Assembly (NCBI RefSeq): GCF_024397895.1 | Contig: NZ_CP073346.1 | Coordinates: 3,286,001-3,350,000 of the forward strand | Length of the DNA: 64,000 nucleotides | Reading direction: 5' to 3' | Source: Pseudomonas benzenivorans | GTDB lineage: Bacteria > Pseudomonadota > Gammaproteobacteria > Pseudomonadales > Pseudomonadaceae | In this document: in pieces, positions 40,134-50,194 of the stretch | How positions within the stretch are numbered: the stretch's first letter is position 1 | Layout: every line of letters begins with the position of its first letter | Made by a program: the position numbers and the translations under genes | Notes under the pieces: generated by a model | Told to the model about the DNA's origin: nothing | Database searches by the model: none | What the model saw: the letters and a program-made list of their open reading frames with translations, nothing else

Positions 40134-40910
40134 ATGCCGATTCGCTATTTCCTGAAACAACTGCTTATGCCGCCAGGCGTGTTGCTGCTCCTGTTGCTGG
40201 CGGGCTGGTGGCTGCGTCGGCGCTGGCCGCGAACCGCGACCGGCTGCTTTGTCCTTGGCTTTGCCGGGCTGTGGTTGATGTCCCTGCCAGTCACCGTGGA
40301 GTGGTCGGCGCGTCTGCTGGAGCGTGAGCCCGCGCTGGCCGAGGCGCACTGGCCTGAGTTGGCGCAGCAGGCCGAGGCCATTGTCGTGCTGGGTGGTGGT
40401 CGCGAGCGGGATGACCCGGCCTGGGGCGGCGATCAGCCGGCCTCCACGGCGCTGGAGCGCCTGCGCTATGCCGCGCGCCTGGCCAAGGCCTCGGGCCTGC
40501 CGGTACTGACCAGCGGCGGGCTGCATTTTGACCAGCCGCCCAGCGAAGCCGCGCTGATGGCGCAGGTGATGGCACGGGATCACGGCGTGGTCGTGCGCTG
40601 GCAGGAGGGCGGGAGTCGCACCACCTGGGAGAATGCCACCCATAGCGCCGACCTGTTGCGCCAGGCGGGCATCACCCGGGTGGTGCTGGTCACCCAGGCC
40701 TGGCACATGCCCAGGGCGCGCTGGTGTTTCGAGCAGCAGGGGCTGCAGGTGCGAGCGGCGCCGGTGGGCTTTCTCGGGGTGGCCGGCGACCGCCCCGGTG
40801 GCGGCTGGCTGCCCGAGGGCAAGGCGCTGTGGCAGAGCACGCAGCTGCTCAACGAGGCGATCGGGTTGCTCGCCTACCCCATGTTCTACGGCCAGGCCGC
40901 CAGCGAGTGA
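40134..40910 (+). CDS. YdcF/ElyC family (DUF218) membrane protein
   Basis: 258 aa. Two N-terminal membrane helices (about 10-55) are followed by a DUF218 domain: AEAIVVLGGGRERDDPAWGG, LTSGGLHFDQPPSEAALM, EGGSRTTWENATHSADLLRQ and VVLVTQAWHMPRARWCFEQQ. ElyC of E. coli affects envelope integrity and the use of the undecaprenyl carrier. It is convergent with lnt. Confidence 0.92.
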   Translation: MPIRYFLKQLLMPPGVLLLLLLAGWWLRRRWPRTATGCFVLGFAGLWLMSLPVTVEWSARLLEREPALAEAHWPELAQQAEAIVVLGGGRERDDPAWGGDQPASTALERLRYAARLAKASGLPVLTSGGLHFDQPPSEAALMAQVMARDHGVVVRWQEGGSRTTWENATHSADLLRQAGITRVVLVTQAWHMPRARWCFEQQGLQVRAAPVGFLGVAGDRPGGGWLPEGKALWQSTQLLNEAIGLLAYPMFYGQAASE

Positions 40911-40914
40911 CGGC

Positions 40915-42435
40915 CTAGACCGTCCTGGCCATGCGGCTGGCCAGCAGCGCCCAGCCCAGCAGCAGGGCGCAGAGGATCACCAGGGGCCAGGCGCGCCACT
41001 GCAGGTAGGGCGTCAACTGCTGCATCGGCTGCACTTCGCCATAGAGCACGCCGCGCTCGAACTGTGGCAGTTGGGCGCTGATCCGGCCGAAGGGGTCGAT
41101 CAGCACGGTCATGCCGTTGTTGGTCGCGCGGATCATCCAGCGGCCCGCCTCGAGGGCGCGCATCTGCGCCATCTGCAGGTGCTGCAGGGGGCCGATCGAG
41201 CTGCCGAACCAGGCATCGTTGCTCACCGTCAGCAGCAGCTCGCTGCGGGCGGCCAGGCTGGCCGCGAACTCCGGATAGACCACCTCGTAGCAGATATAGG
41301 TGGCGATGCTGTGGCCCTTGGCCTGCAGCAGCGGTTGTTCGGCCGAGCCGCGGGCAAAGTCGGACATCGGCAAGTCGAAGAAGGCGATCAGCCCGCGCAG
41401 CAGTTCCTGCAGGGGCACGTATTCGCCGAAGGGCACCAGCTTCTGCTTCAGGTAATCGCCGCTGCCGTCGCCGACCACGCTGACCGCGTTGTAGTAGCGC
41501 GGCTCGCCGCGCGCGTTGGCCTGGCGGATCGGCACGCCGGTGATCAGCGCGGCGCCCCGCTCGCGGGCGAAGCGATCCATCACGCCGAGATAGCCAACCG
41601 CCTGCTCCTTGAGCACGGGTACGGCGGTTTCCGGCCAGACGATAAGGTCGGTGGGGCGGGCAGTGAAACTCAGGTCACGGTAAAGCGCCAGTTGGGCGTT
41701 GAGCTGGGCCGGATCCCATTTCAGGTTCTGCGGCACGTTGCCCTGCATGGCGGCGACCTTGAGCGGCTCGCCGGTTGCCCTGGTCCAGGCGCGGTCCTTG
41801 AGTGCGGCGCCGGCGATCCAGGGGCCGACCAGCAGCACCAGGCCGGCGACCAGCAAGGGCGCGCGGCCACGCAGCCGGATCAGGTTGACCAGCAGCGCGG
41901 CGGACAGCGCCAGGACGAAGGACACCAGCCAGACACCGCCCAGCGGGGCGAGGCCGGCCAGCGGTGCGTCGAGTTGGCTGTAGCCGGCATAGAGCCAGGG
42001 GAAGCCGGTGAGGAACCAGCCGCGAAAGGCTTCCTGGGCCAGCCACAGGGCGGCGAAGGCCAGGGCGTCGGCCAGGGGCGCCTCGACGCGGCGCAGCCAG
42101 CGCGCCCACAACCAGGCGGCGAGGGCGAAGAACAGGCCCAGGCCGGCGACGAAGCCCAGGGTTAGCAGTGCGGCCAGGGGCGGCGAGGCGGCGCCGTAGT
42201 CGTGGATGCTGACGTAGACCCAGCTGGTGCCGGCGGCGAACAGGCCGAAGCCGTAGCACCAGCCGCGCCAGGCGGCCTGGCGCGAGTGCAGGTCGCGCAG
42301 GCCGAGGTAGAACAGGGCGATGGACAGGATCGCCAGGGGCCACAGGTCGAAGGGGGCGAGGGCCAGAGGCGTGATGGCGCCGGCGGCCAGGGCGATCAGG
42401 TTGCCCGGCCAGCCGGGGCGAGTTATCCAGTGCAT
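40915..42435 (-). CDS. lnt: Apolipoprotein N-acyltransferase
   Basis: 506 aa. Several N-terminal membrane helices and a periplasmic nitrilase domain. The catalytic triad is visible: Glu in DLIVWPETAVP, Lys in LKQKLVPFGEYVP and Cys in ATYICYEVVYPE. It adds the third acyl chain to lipoproteins such as those found elsewhere in this window. It lies downstream of corC on the same strand. Confidence 0.96.
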   Translation of the reverse strand: MHWITRPGWPGNLIALAAGAITPLALAPFDLWPLAILSIALFYLGLRDLHSRQAAWRGWCYGFGLFAAGTSWVYVSIHDYGAASPPLAALLTLGFVAGLGLFFALAAWLWARWLRRVEAPLADALAFAALWLAQEAFRGWFLTGFPWLYAGYSQLDAPLAGLAPLGGVWLVSFVLALSAALLVNLIRLRGRAPLLVAGLVLLVGPWIAGAALKDRAWTRATGEPLKVAAMQGNVPQNLKWDPAQLNAQLALYRDLSFTARPTDLIVWPETAVPVLKEQAVGYLGVMDRFARERGAALITGVPIRQANARGEPRYYNAVSVVGDGSGDYLKQKLVPFGEYVPLQELLRGLIAFFDLPMSDFARGSAEQPLLQAKGHSIATYICYEVVYPEFAASLAARSELLLTVSNDAWFGSSIGPLQHLQMAQMRALEAGRWMIRATNNGMTVLIDPFGRISAQLPQFERGVLYGEVQPMQQLTPYLQWRAWPLVILCALLLGWALLASRMARTV

Positions 42436-42560
42436 CGCGTGCAGGTCCTTGGATTGGGGTCGGGCAAGGGTAGAGCGGAACGCGGGAGGGGGGAAGCAGG
42501 GCGGGCGATGCCGCTCCTGTCGGCCGGTGGTGGGGCGGCGACAGGAGCGTAGCCTGAGCC

Positions 42561-43400
42561 TCAGCGCATCAACGGCGTCAAACGCAGCAGGTGGATGCGC
42601 CGGCTGTCGGCATTGAGCACGCGGAAGCGGAATTCGCCGATCTCGGTCACCTCGTTGCGCTTGGGCAGGTGGCCGAAGGCGCTCATCACCAGGCCGCCGA
42701 CGGTGTCGAACTCGTCATCGGAGAACTGCGTCTCGAAGGCTTCGTTGAAGTTGTCGATCGGGGTCAGTGCCTTGACCAGGAAGTCGCCGCTGGGCAGCGG
42801 TTTGACGTAGCTGTCTTCCTCGACATCGTGCTCGTCCTCGATGTCGCCGACGATCTGCTCGAGCACGTCCTCGATGGTCACCAGGCCGGCGACACCGCCG
42901 TATTCGTCGATCACCACCGCCATGTGGTTGTGATTGGCGCGGAATTCGCGCAGCAGCACGTTGAGGCGCTTGGACTCGGGGACGAAGGTCGCCGGGCGCA
43001 GCAGGTCCTTGATGTTGAAGTTGGACTGCTCGTCCTGCAGCACCAGGGGCAGCAGGTCCTTGGCCAGCAAAATGCCGATCACGTCGTCGAGGCTTTCGCC
43101 GATCACCGGGTAGCGCGAGTGAGCCGCGTCGATGATCGACGGCAAAAACTCCTTGGGCGTCTGGCTGGCCTTGATGCTGATCATCTGCGAGCGGGGGACC
43201 ATGATGTCGCGAACCTGCAGGTCCGCCACCTGGATGGCGCCTTCGACGATGGCCAGGGCCTCGCTGTCGAGCAGCTTGTTCTGGTGTGCGTCGCGCAGCA
43301 CTTCCAGCAGTTCCTGACGGTTTTTCGGCTCATGAGCAAAAGCCTGGGTCAGCTTGTTCAGCCAGGACTTCTGCTCGTTGCTCGATCGATCTTCGCTCAT
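42561..43400 (-). CDS. corC: CorC/HlyC family protein with CBS pair
   Basis: 279 aa from MSEDRSSNEQKSWLNKL; the open frame extends 140 codons upstream but there overlaps ybeY. The CBS pair is VRDIMVPRSQMISIKASQTP with YGGVAGLVTIEDVLEQIVGD, followed by the CorC_HlyC transporter-associated domain (about 195-275). It is linked to magnesium or cobalt efflux and envelope integrity. The order ybeZ-ybeY-corC-lnt is conserved. Confidence 0.95.
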   Translation of the reverse strand: MSEDRSSNEQKSWLNKLTQAFAHEPKNRQELLEVLRDAHQNKLLDSEALAIVEGAIQVADLQVRDIMVPRSQMISIKASQTPKEFLPSIIDAAHSRYPVIGESLDDVIGILLAKDLLPLVLQDEQSNFNIKDLLRPATFVPESKRLNVLLREFRANHNHMAVVIDEYGGVAGLVTIEDVLEQIVGDIEDEHDVEEDSYVKPLPSGDFLVKALTPIDNFNEAFETQFSDDEFDTVGGLVMSAFGHLPKRNEVTEIGEFRFRVLNADSRRIHLLRLTPLMR

Positions 43401-43432
43401 TTGGGGTACTCGGGATCCTTGCTCGTGGGCAA

Positions 43433-43891
43433 TCAGTCGTCGCCGGCGTAGGGGTCGGGGTGACCCAGCTCGGCGAGCAGTGTACGTTCCAGCGCTTCCA
43501 TTTCCTCGGCTTCGGCTTCGTCGATGTGGTCGTAGCCGAGCAGGTGCAGGCAGCCGTGAATCACCAGGTGGGCCCAGTGCGCCTCCAGGGTCTTGTCCTG
43601 TTCGCCGGCCTCGCGTTCGACCACCGGCGCGCAGATCACCAGATCGCCGAGCAGCGGGATGTCGAGCATCTCGTCGGGCACGTCGGCGGGGAAGGACAGC
43701 ACATTGGTCGCGTAGTCCTTGTGCCGGTAGCTGTGGTTCAGCTCGCGGCCCTCGGCCTCGTCGACCAGGCGGATGGTCAGCTCGGAGTCGGCGCTGCGCT
43801 GGCGCAGGGCCAGTTCGCACCAGCGGCGAAACTGCGCCTCGCTGGGCAGCGCGGTGGCCTGGCTGGCGATCTGCAGATCCAGTTCAACCAT
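43433..43891 (-). CDS. ybeY: Endoribonuclease YbeY
   Basis: 152 aa. The metal-binding signature is [15 protein letters not shown], and [12 protein letters not shown] is typical. It processes 16S rRNA 3' ends and takes part in ribosome quality control. Its start overlaps the end of phoH by eight bases. Confidence 0.96.
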   Translation of the reverse strand: MVELDLQIASQATALPSEAQFRRWCELALRQRSADSELTIRLVDEAEGRELNHSYRHKDYATNVLSFPADVPDEMLDIPLLGDLVICAPVVEREAGEQDKTLEAHWAHLVIHGCLHLLGYDHIDEAEAEEMEALERTLLAELGHPDPYAGDD

Positions 43892-44885
43892 CGCTGTTGT
43901 CCTGATCGTCGTCGAGCTTGCCGTGCAGGCGGTTGTCGTGCCGTTCGTAGGCCTCGACGATGCGCTGCACCAGGGGGTGGCGCACCACGTCCTTGGGCTT
44001 GAAATGGGTGAAGCTGATGCCCGGCACCTCGTGCAGCACGTCGATCACGTGGGTCAGGCCGGAGCGGGTGCCGCGCGGCAGGTCGACCTGGGTGATGTCG
44101 CCGGTGATCACCGCGGTGGAGCCGAAGCCGATGCGGGTGAGGAACATCTTCATCTGTTCCAGGGTGGTGTTCTGGCTTTCGTCGAGAATGATGAAGCTGT
44201 TGTTCAGGGTGCGCCCGCGCATGTAGGCCAGGGGGGCGATCTCGATCACCTGGCGTTCGATCAGCTTGGCCACCTGCTCGAAGCCGAGCATCTCGTACAG
44301 CGCGTCGTACAGCGGGCGCAGGTAGGGGTCGATCTTCTGCGCCAGGTCGCCGGGGAGGAAGCCGAGCTTCTCGCCGGCCTCCACCGCCGGACGCACCAGG
44401 AGAATGCGCCGCACCTGCTCGCGCTCCAGGGCGTCCACCGCACAGGCCACGGCCAGGTAGGTCTTGCCGGTACCGGCCGGGCCGATGCCGAAGTTGATGT
44501 CGTTGTCGAGGATCGCCTTGACGTAGCGCTGCTGGTTGGCGCCGCGCGGGCGAATGCTGCCCTTGCGCGTGCGCAGGGTCACCCCGACTTCGCTCTTGTC
44601 GGCCACCGTTTCCATGGCCGATTCCTGCAGGAACAGGTGCACCAGGTCCGGCGACAGCTCGGTGCTCTTGGTCTCGCGATACAGGCGGCGCAGCAGCTGT
44701 TCGGCGGCGGCGGTCTGTTCCGGCGGGCCGATCAGCTCGAACTGGTTGCCACGGTTGCGGATTTCGATCGCCAGGCGCTGCTCGATCAGGCGCAGGTGTT
44801 CGTCGAACTGCCCGCAGAGGTTGGCGAAGCGGCGAGCCTCGAAGGGCTCGAGGATGAAGCGATGGGGTTCTATGGGTGCGTTCAA
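43884..44885 (-). CDS. ybeZ: PhoH-like ATPase (YbeZ)
   Basis: 333 aa. Walker A is [15 protein letters not shown] and Walker B lies in [13 protein letters not shown]. The N-terminal part resembles a KH-like domain. YbeZ works with YbeY in RNA metabolism. The gene overlaps ybeY by eight bases, consistent with tight co-expression. Confidence 0.95.
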   Translation of the reverse strand: MNAPIEPHRFILEPFEARRFANLCGQFDEHLRLIEQRLAIEIRNRGNQFELIGPPEQTAAAEQLLRRLYRETKSTELSPDLVHLFLQESAMETVADKSEVGVTLRTRKGSIRPRGANQQRYVKAILDNDINFGIGPAGTGKTYLAVACAVDALEREQVRRILLVRPAVEAGEKLGFLPGDLAQKIDPYLRPLYDALYEMLGFEQVAKLIERQVIEIAPLAYMRGRTLNNSFIILDESQNTTLEQMKMFLTRIGFGSTAVITGDITQVDLPRGTRSGLTHVIDVLHEVPGISFTHFKPKDVVRHPLVQRIVEAYERHDNRLHGKLDDDQDNSDG

Positions 44886-44977
44886 GGTCGTAGATGGCCG
44901 CCAGTCGGCAGGGGTTGTGAGGCGAAGAATAGCGCTAGGCGTCGAAGGGGGGAAGCTCGCTCGACTGCGGCTTTAGC

Positions 44978-45013
44978 CGCATGCAGGCTGGACGGCTGTC
45001 CACCCTGCATGCG
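44978..45013. repeat. Inverted repeat between ybeZ and miaB
   Basis: CGCATGCAGG (44978-44987) and CCTGCATGCG (45004-45013) pair around 16 bases. A second small dyad, TGCGGCTTTAGCCGCA, adjoins it. It lies in the 132-bp gap after the miaB stop. There is no T-run, so it may be a weak terminator or mRNA-stability element. Confidence 0.5.
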
Positions 45014-45017
45014 CCGG

Positions 45018-46361
45018 TTAGCGCGCGACCTGCGCCGCCAACAGGCTGCCGCGCAGCGAGTGGGGCAGGGCGTCGTCGATATGCACGTCGACGAACTGGC
45101 CGATCAGGCGCGGATTGTCGCAGCGGAAGTTGACGATGCGGTTGTTCTCGGTGCGGCCCTGGAGCATGCCCGGGTCCTTCTTCGAGTAGTCGCTGACCAG
45201 GATGCGCTGCACGCTGCCGACCATGCGCCGGCTGTTCTCGAAGCCCTGCTGGTTGATGCGGTTCTGCAGGATCTGCAGGCGCTGCTTCTTCAGCTCGTCC
45301 GGAGTCTCGTCGACCAGGTCGGCCGCCGGCGTGCCCGGGCGGGCGCTGTAGACGAAGGAGTAGGAGAAGTCGAAGCCGACGTCCTCGACCAGCTTCATGG
45401 TCTGTTCGAAGTCTTTCTCGGTCTCGCCGGGGAAGCCGATGATGAAGTCCGAGCTGATCAGGATGTCCGGTACCGCGGCCTTCAGCTTGCGGATGCGCGA
45501 CTTGTACTCCAGCGCGGTGTGGTTGCGCTTCATCGCCGCGAGGATGCGGTCGGAGCCCGACTGCACGGGCAGGTGCAGGTATTTGACCAGCTCGGGGATC
45601 TGCGCGTGGGCTTCGATCAGGGCGTCGGAAAACTCCAGCGGGTGGCTGGTGGTGTAGCGAATGCGATCGATGCCGTCGATGGCTGCCACCGCGTAGAGCA
45701 GTTCGGCGAAATCGGCGATCTGGCCGCCCGGGGTCTCGCCGCGGTAGCCGTTGACGTTCTGGCCGAGCAGGGTCACTTCACGCACGCCGTTCTCGGCCAG
45801 GTGGAGGATCTCCGCGAGCACGTCTGCCAGCGGGCGACTGACCTCTTCGCCGCGGGTGTAGGGCACCACGCAGAAGGTGCAGTACTTGCTGCAGCCTTCC
45901 ATCACCGATACGAAGGCGCTGGGGCCGTCGACCCGGGGCTCGGGCAGGCGGTCGAACTTCTCGATCTCGGGGAAGGAGATGTCCACCTGGGGCTTCTTGG
46001 TGCTGCGCGCCGCGTCGATCATTTCCGGCAGGCGGTGCAGGGTCTGCGGGCCGAATACCACGTCGACGTAGGGTGCGCGGTCGCGAATCGCCGCGCCTTC
46101 CTGGCTGGCCACGCAGCCGCCCACGCCGATCACCAGGTCGGGCTTCTCCAGCTTCAGTTCGCGCCAGCGGCCGAGCTGGGAAAACACCTTGTCCTGGGCC
46201 TTCTCGCGGATCGAGCAGGTGTTGAGCAGGATGACGTCGGCGTCTTCCGCGCGCTCGGTGACTTCCAGGGCTTGATGTTCGCCCAGCAGGTCGACCATGC
46301 GCGAGCTGTCGTACTCGTTCATCTGGCAACCGTGGGTTTCGATATAAAGCTTCTTGGTCAT
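45018..46361 (-). CDS. miaB: tRNA-2-methylthio-N6-isopentenyladenosine synthase
   Basis: 447 aa. It is a radical SAM methylthiotransferase that modifies A37 of tRNAs reading UNN codons. The N-terminal cluster cysteines are in [26 protein letters not shown] and [11 protein letters not shown]. The radical SAM motif is [10 protein letters not shown]-terminal TRAM domain ends the protein. Its promoter is at 46394-46422. Confidence 0.97.
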   Translation of the reverse strand: MTKKLYIETHGCQMNEYDSSRMVDLLGEHQALEVTERAEDADVILLNTCSIREKAQDKVFSQLGRWRELKLEKPDLVIGVGGCVASQEGAAIRDRAPYVDVVFGPQTLHRLPEMIDAARSTKKPQVDISFPEIEKFDRLPEPRVDGPSAFVSVMEGCSKYCTFCVVPYTRGEEVSRPLADVLAEILHLAENGVREVTLLGQNVNGYRGETPGGQIADFAELLYAVAAIDGIDRIRYTTSHPLEFSDALIEAHAQIPELVKYLHLPVQSGSDRILAAMKRNHTALEYKSRIRKLKAAVPDILISSDFIIGFPGETEKDFEQTMKLVEDVGFDFSYSFVYSARPGTPAADLVDETPDELKKQRLQILQNRINQQGFENSRRMVGSVQRILVSDYSKKDPGMLQGRTENNRIVNFRCDNPRLIGQFVDVHIDDALPHSLRGSLLAAQVAR

Positions 46362-46393
46362 GCGGGCTCAACGGGCTGTTCGAAGGACCGCGC

Positions 46394-46422
46394 ATTATAG
46401 TGCTCGGACGCCCGGCTTCCTA
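46394..46422 (-). promoter_or_regulatory. Sigma-70 promoter of miaB
   Basis: On the minus strand TAGGAA, 17 bp, and a perfect TATAAT that lies 33 bases before the miaB ATG. Confidence 0.55.
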
Positions 46423-46446
46423 GCATTGCCTGCCGGGTGGCTGTGC

Positions 46447-46452
46447 TATGAT
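46447..46452 (+). promoter_or_regulatory. -10 box of the DUF1820 gene
   Basis: TATGAT lies 38 bases before the ATG; ATTGCC, 16 bp upstream, is a plausible -35. It is divergent from the miaB promoter. Confidence 0.45.
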
Positions 46453-46490
46453 TTGCGCCCTTCATTTTTCATCAGTCTAAACTGCCATCC

Positions 46491-46814
46491 ATGAGCAAGC
46501 GCGAGCCTATCTACAAGATCATTTTCCTCAACCAGGGTCAGGTCTACGAGATGTATGCCAAGCAGATCTTCCAGAGTGATCTGTGGGGCTTTCTCGAGGT
46601 CGAGGAGTTCGTCTTCGGCGAGCGCACGCAGGTCGTAGTCGACCCCAGCGAGGAAAAGCTCAAGGCGCAGTTCGATGGCGTGGTGCGCAGCTTTGTGCCG
46701 ATGCACGCGATCATCCGCATCGACGAGGTGGAGCGCCTGGGCACGCCGAAGATCAGCGAGGCCAAGGGTGGCGGCAATATCATGCCGTTCCCCATGCCGA
46801 TGCCCGACAAGTAA
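46491..46814 (+). CDS. DUF1820 family protein
   Basis: 107 aa soluble protein: KREPIYKIIFLNQGQVYEMY, then LWGFLEVEEFVFGERTQVVV and FVPMHAIIRIDEVERLG, a pattern I recognise as DUF1820. The C-terminus has an unusual NIMPFPMPMPDK tail. Function unknown. It is divergent from miaB, as in other pseudomonads. Confidence 0.9.
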   Translation: MSKREPIYKIIFLNQGQVYEMYAKQIFQSDLWGFLEVEEFVFGERTQVVVDPSEEKLKAQFDGVVRSFVPMHAIIRIDEVERLGTPKISEAKGGGNIMPFPMPMPDK

Positions 46815-46920
46815 GGCGCGCGGCTGAATCGTGTTCCCAGGGTATTTCTCGTTTTTTGCATCCGCCGCGGTAGGTGGTGCCTAGCGCCGCGCGGTGCAAT
46901 GCCCTTGGCGGCGGTTCAGT

Positions 46921-47469
46921 CTAAGGCAGGGGGGCGAACGGCGACGGGCTCTCGGCGGTCTGCAGTTCCATCAGGTAATTGCGGAATATCTGCCCCAGCA
47001 CCTGGCTGGCGATTTCCAGTTCTTCGCTCTGCATCTGCTCGGATACCAGGTCGGCGCTGTCCATGGCGTCGTCCGAGCCGTTAACCGCCGCCATTTTCAG
47101 CACGATGTAGGCCTGCACGTTGTTCGCCGGCACCCCTTCACCGCGGAAGAACATCATCCCCAGGCGGTATTGCGCTTCGGCGTGGCCCTGCAATGAGGCC
47201 TGCTCGAACCAGTTCAGGGCTTGGGCAAGGTCGCGTGGCGAGCGCTGGCCGTCGTAATAGAACTCACCCAGTTCGAACTCGGCCTGGGCGTCGCCGTTGC
47301 GCGCCGCCTGCTGGCAGGCGGCCAGGGCATCCGGCAGGTCCGCCGGGGCGGTGTTCAGCGAGCAGCTCCCGGTTGCGGGAATCAGGAGCGAGTTGCCGCC
47401 GGCGCAGGCCAGCAGCGGCAAAAGAAGCAACAGGCAGCCCAGGGTCAGGGTGCGGCCGGTGCAGTTCAT
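46921..47469 (-). CDS. Sel1-repeat (TPR-like) lipoprotein
   Basis: 182 aa. The signal peptide ends LLACAGG (possible lipobox LLAC, Cys about residue 22). Two or three Sel1 repeats are seen: ALAACQQAARNGDAQAEFEL, ALNWFEQASLQGHAEAQYRL and VPANNVQAYIVLKMAAVNG. Such repeats mediate protein contacts in the envelope. It is convergent with the DUF1820 gene. Confidence 0.87.
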   Translation of the reverse strand: MNCTGRTLTLGCLLLLLPLLACAGGNSLLIPATGSCSLNTAPADLPDALAACQQAARNGDAQAEFELGEFYYDGQRSPRDLAQALNWFEQASLQGHAEAQYRLGMMFFRGEGVPANNVQAYIVLKMAAVNGSDDAMDSADLVSEQMQSEELEIASQVLGQIFRNYLMELQTAESPSPFAPLP

Positions 47470-47561
47470 GGAAATCCGTGTACCTCAGGGTGCGGGGCGG
47501 GCCGTGTGCCCGGCCAACGAAACGCGTCGGCGATCACATTATGAAATAAGCCATGGGGTTC

Positions 47562-48209
47562 TTACAAAGTCTTTACCGGCTTTTCTGTGCGCGCAGGGCT
47601 GCCGGGCAGGGTCAGGAGCAGCCAGGCCAGCAAGCCATAGGCCGGAACTTGCAGCAGGTGCTGCAGGTCGACCGGGCCCAGGGGGCCAAGTGCACTGGCG
47701 CTGCCGGCGAGCTGCTCGGCCAGCAGGAGCAGGCCGCTCGCGCCCAGCGCGGCCAGTAGCGGTTGGCGTCGCGGCCATTGCACGGCGCCGACGTAGAGCA
47801 GCAGCAGCAGGGTCGCCAGGCTGAGCAGCAGGCGATAATCGTCGAGCAGGTGCAGCTGGCGGAACAGCTCGAAGAAGGCGCACAGCCCCAGCAGCAGCCG
47901 CCCCCAGTTGGGCCGGCTCCAGACCCAGCCGCGGGCGAGGGTCAGGGCGGCGGCGCCGAGCAGCGGCAGGGCCAGGTAGTCGCTGGCTTGGCTCAGCCAC
48001 AGCTGGGCGGCCTGCCAGTCGGGGCCGAGGCCCTGGCCTGGCGCCGTGGTGGCGGCAGCCGCCGCCGGCAGCAGGAAGCCCAGCAACGCGCAGAACAGCG
48101 CGGGCTGATCGCCTTCGCCGTAGCCTGTGCGGGCCCGGCCGACCGCGACGGCGCACGCCAGGCAGGTCAGGGCCAGCAGCGCGGCGGAAAAGACGGCACC
48201 TTGCTGCAT
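47562..48209 (-). CDS. Polytopic membrane protein, unknown
   Basis: 215 aa from [14 protein letters not shown]. About six hydrophobic segments are separated by short loops (SASDYLALPLLGAAALTLA-type spans and LLLSLATLLLLLYVGAVQW). It has no recognisable transport or enzyme motif. The ATG shares one base with the hemL stop (TGATG), so it is probably co-translated with hemL. The open frames on either side in other frames are shadows. Confidence 0.8.
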   Translation of the reverse strand: MQQGAVFSAALLALTCLACAVAVGRARTGYGEGDQPALFCALLGFLLPAAAAATTAPGQGLGPDWQAAQLWLSQASDYLALPLLGAAALTLARGWVWSRPNWGRLLLGLCAFFELFRQLHLLDDYRLLLSLATLLLLLYVGAVQWPRRQPLLAALGASGLLLLAEQLAGSASALGPLGPVDLQHLLQVPAYGLLAWLLLTLPGSPARTEKPVKTL

Positions 48210-49498
48210 CAGGCGTCTTTCAGGCGGGCGAAGGCGCGCTCGGCGGCATCCAGGGTGATCTGCAGTTCGGCCTCGCCGTGGGCGATGGAGGTGAAGCCGG
48301 CCTCGAACGCGCTCGGCGCCAGATAGACCCCGCCCTCCAGCATCAGGTGGAAGAAGCGCTTGAAGCGCGCGGTGTCGCTGGCCATCACGTCGTCGAAGGT
48401 GACGATGGCGTCGGCGCCGCTGAAGTACAGGCCGAACATGCCGCCGGCCTGGGTGGTGACGAAGGGGATGCCGGCGGCATCGGCGCGGTCCTGCAAGCCC
48501 TGCAGCATGCGACTGGTGTAGTCGCTCAGCTCGGTGTGAAAGCCGGGGCGGCTGATCAGCTTCAGGGTGGTCAGGCCGGCGGCCATGGCCAGCGGGTTGC
48601 CCGACAGGGTGCCGGCCTGGTAGACCGGGCCCAGGGGGGCGATGCAGTCCATGATCGCGCGCTTGCCGCCGAAGCAGCCGACCGGCATGCCTCCACCGAT
48701 GATCTTGCCGAAGGTGGACAGGTCCGGGGTCACGCCGTAGTGCGCCTGGGCGCCACCGAGGGCGACGCGGAAGCCGGTCATCACCTCGTCGAAGATCAGC
48801 ACCACGCCATGTTTGTCGCACTGCTCGCGCAGGCCCTCGAGGAAGCCGGGCGCCGGCGGCACGCAGTTCATGTTGCCGGCCACCGGCTCGACGATGATGC
48901 ACGCCACCTCCTGGCCAACCTCGCCGAGCATCCGCTCGACAGCCTTGAGGTCATTGAACGGCAGGGTCAGGGTGTGCTTGGCGAAGGCCGCCGGTACCCC
49001 GGCCGAGCTCGGCACACCCTGGGTCAGGGCGCCGGAGCCGGCCTTGACCAGCAGGCTGTCGGAGTGGCCGTGGTAGCAGCCTTCGAACTTGATGATGCTG
49101 TCGCGCCCGGTGAAACCGCGGGCCAGGCGGATGGCGCTCATGGTCGCTTCGGTGCCGGAACTGACCATGCGCACCATTTCCATGGACGGCACCAGGCTGC
49201 ACACCAGTTCGGCCATCTCGGTTTCCATCGCGGTCGGCGCGCCGAACGACAGGCCGTGTTCCAATTGCCGGCGCACCGCATCGAGCACATCAGGATGGCT
49301 GTGGCCGAGGATCATCGGCCCCCAGGAACCGACGTAGTCGACATAGCGCTTGTCGTCCTCGTCGGTAACATAGGCGCCGGCGGCGTGCTTGAAGAACAGT
49401 GGGGTGCCGCCGACGCTCTTGAAGGCGCGTACCGGCGAGTTGACCCCGCCCGGGATGTGCTTCTGCGCGTTGGTGAACAAGATTTCGGAACGGGACAT
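48209..49498 (-). CDS. hemL: Glutamate-1-semialdehyde 2,1-aminomutase
   Basis: 429 aa from [13 protein letters not shown], with GAGGT seven bases before the ATG. It is a class III PLP enzyme that makes 5-aminolevulinate in the C5 tetrapyrrole pathway. Motifs: [36 protein letters not shown] and [16 protein letters not shown] with the PLP lysine. A hairpin separates it from thiE. Confidence 0.97.
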   Translation of the reverse strand: MSRSEILFTNAQKHIPGGVNSPVRAFKSVGGTPLFFKHAAGAYVTDEDDKRYVDYVGSWGPMILGHSHPDVLDAVRRQLEHGLSFGAPTAMETEMAELVCSLVPSMEMVRMVSSGTEATMSAIRLARGFTGRDSIIKFEGCYHGHSDSLLVKAGSGALTQGVPSSAGVPAAFAKHTLTLPFNDLKAVERMLGEVGQEVACIIVEPVAGNMNCVPPAPGFLEGLREQCDKHGVVLIFDEVMTGFRVALGGAQAHYGVTPDLSTFGKIIGGGMPVGCFGGKRAIMDCIAPLGPVYQAGTLSGNPLAMAAGLTTLKLISRPGFHTELSDYTSRMLQGLQDRADAAGIPFVTTQAGGMFGLYFSGADAIVTFDDVMASDTARFKRFFHLMLEGGVYLAPSAFEAGFTSIAHGEAELQITLDAAERAFARLKDA

Positions 49499-49522
49499 GG
49501 CAGACCTCATTAGTAATCGTCT

Positions 49523-49542
49523 CGGGCGAGCCGGCTCGCCCG
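49523..49542. repeat. Perfect hairpin between thiE and hemL
   Basis: CGGGCGAG, CCGG, CTCGCCCG form an uninterrupted palindrome in the 53-bp gap. On the minus strand the T-rich part comes before the stem, so this is not a standard terminator for thiE; it may influence hemL expression. Confidence 0.5.
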
Positions 49543-49551
49543 GAAAAATAA

Positions 49552-50181
49552 TCAGTGGTGGGCGAACAGGGTGCTGAAGGCACGGGCGCGGCGCTCGACC
49601 TCGGCGGCCGAGTCGGCGGCGAACAGGGCGTGAATCACCGCAATCATGCTGGCGCCGTGTTCGATCAGCCGGGGCGCGCTGTCCAGGGTCACGCCGCCGA
49701 TGGCGACCACCGGCAGCTGCAGGTGTTGCCTGGCCTGGTCCAGCAGTTCGACCGTGGCCGTCGGCGTGCCCGGCTTGGTATGGGACTCGAAGAAGCGGCC
49801 GAAGGCGACGTAGCTGGCGCCTTCCTTGGCGGCCTGCTCGGCCAGCTCGAAGCGGGCGTGGCAGGTGCCGCCGATGACTGCCCCGCCGCCGAGCAGGGCG
49901 CGGGCGGCCGCCAGGGAGCCGTCGCCCTGGCCGAGGTGTACGCCGACGCCGAGGCGCGCGGCCAGTTCGGCGTCGTCGTTGATGATCAGCGTCGCGCCGT
50001 AGCGCTGGCACAGCTCAAGCAGGGATTCGGCTTCGCGCTGGTGGCGACCGTCGTCGGTCGACTTGTCACGATACTGCAGCAGCCGGGCGCCGCCGTTCAG
50101 GGCGGCTTCGACATAGGGCAGCAGCTTGCCGCCGGCCAGCAACTGGCTGTCGGTGATGGCGTAGAGGCCACTCAGGGTCAT
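49552..50181 (-). CDS. thiE: Thiamine phosphate synthase
   Basis: 209 aa with GGAG nine bases before the ATG. It couples the HMP-pyrophosphate and thiazole-phosphate parts. The TIM-barrel motifs are [34 protein letters not shown] and [20 protein letters not shown]. It follows thiD with 13 bases between. Confidence 0.96.
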   Translation of the reverse strand: MTLSGLYAITDSQLLAGGKLLPYVEAALNGGARLLQYRDKSTDDGRHQREAESLLELCQRYGATLIINDDAELAARLGVGVHLGQGDGSLAAARALLGGGAVIGGTCHARFELAEQAAKEGASYVAFGRFFESHTKPGTPTATVELLDQARQHLQLPVVAIGGVTLDSAPRLIEHGASMIAVIHALFAADSAAEVERRARAFSTLFAHH

Positions 50182-50194
50182 GGCGGAGGCTCCT

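Noticed and set aside
43773..46400. Open frame of 875 codons on the plus strand
   Set aside because: It is antisense to ybeZ and miaB, with low-complexity His/Val/Gln composition typical of shadow frames.
46815..46920. GC-rich dyads and a TTTTTT in the gap between DUF1820 and the Sel1 gene
   Set aside because: The stem arms are too far from the T-run to be called a terminator with confidence.
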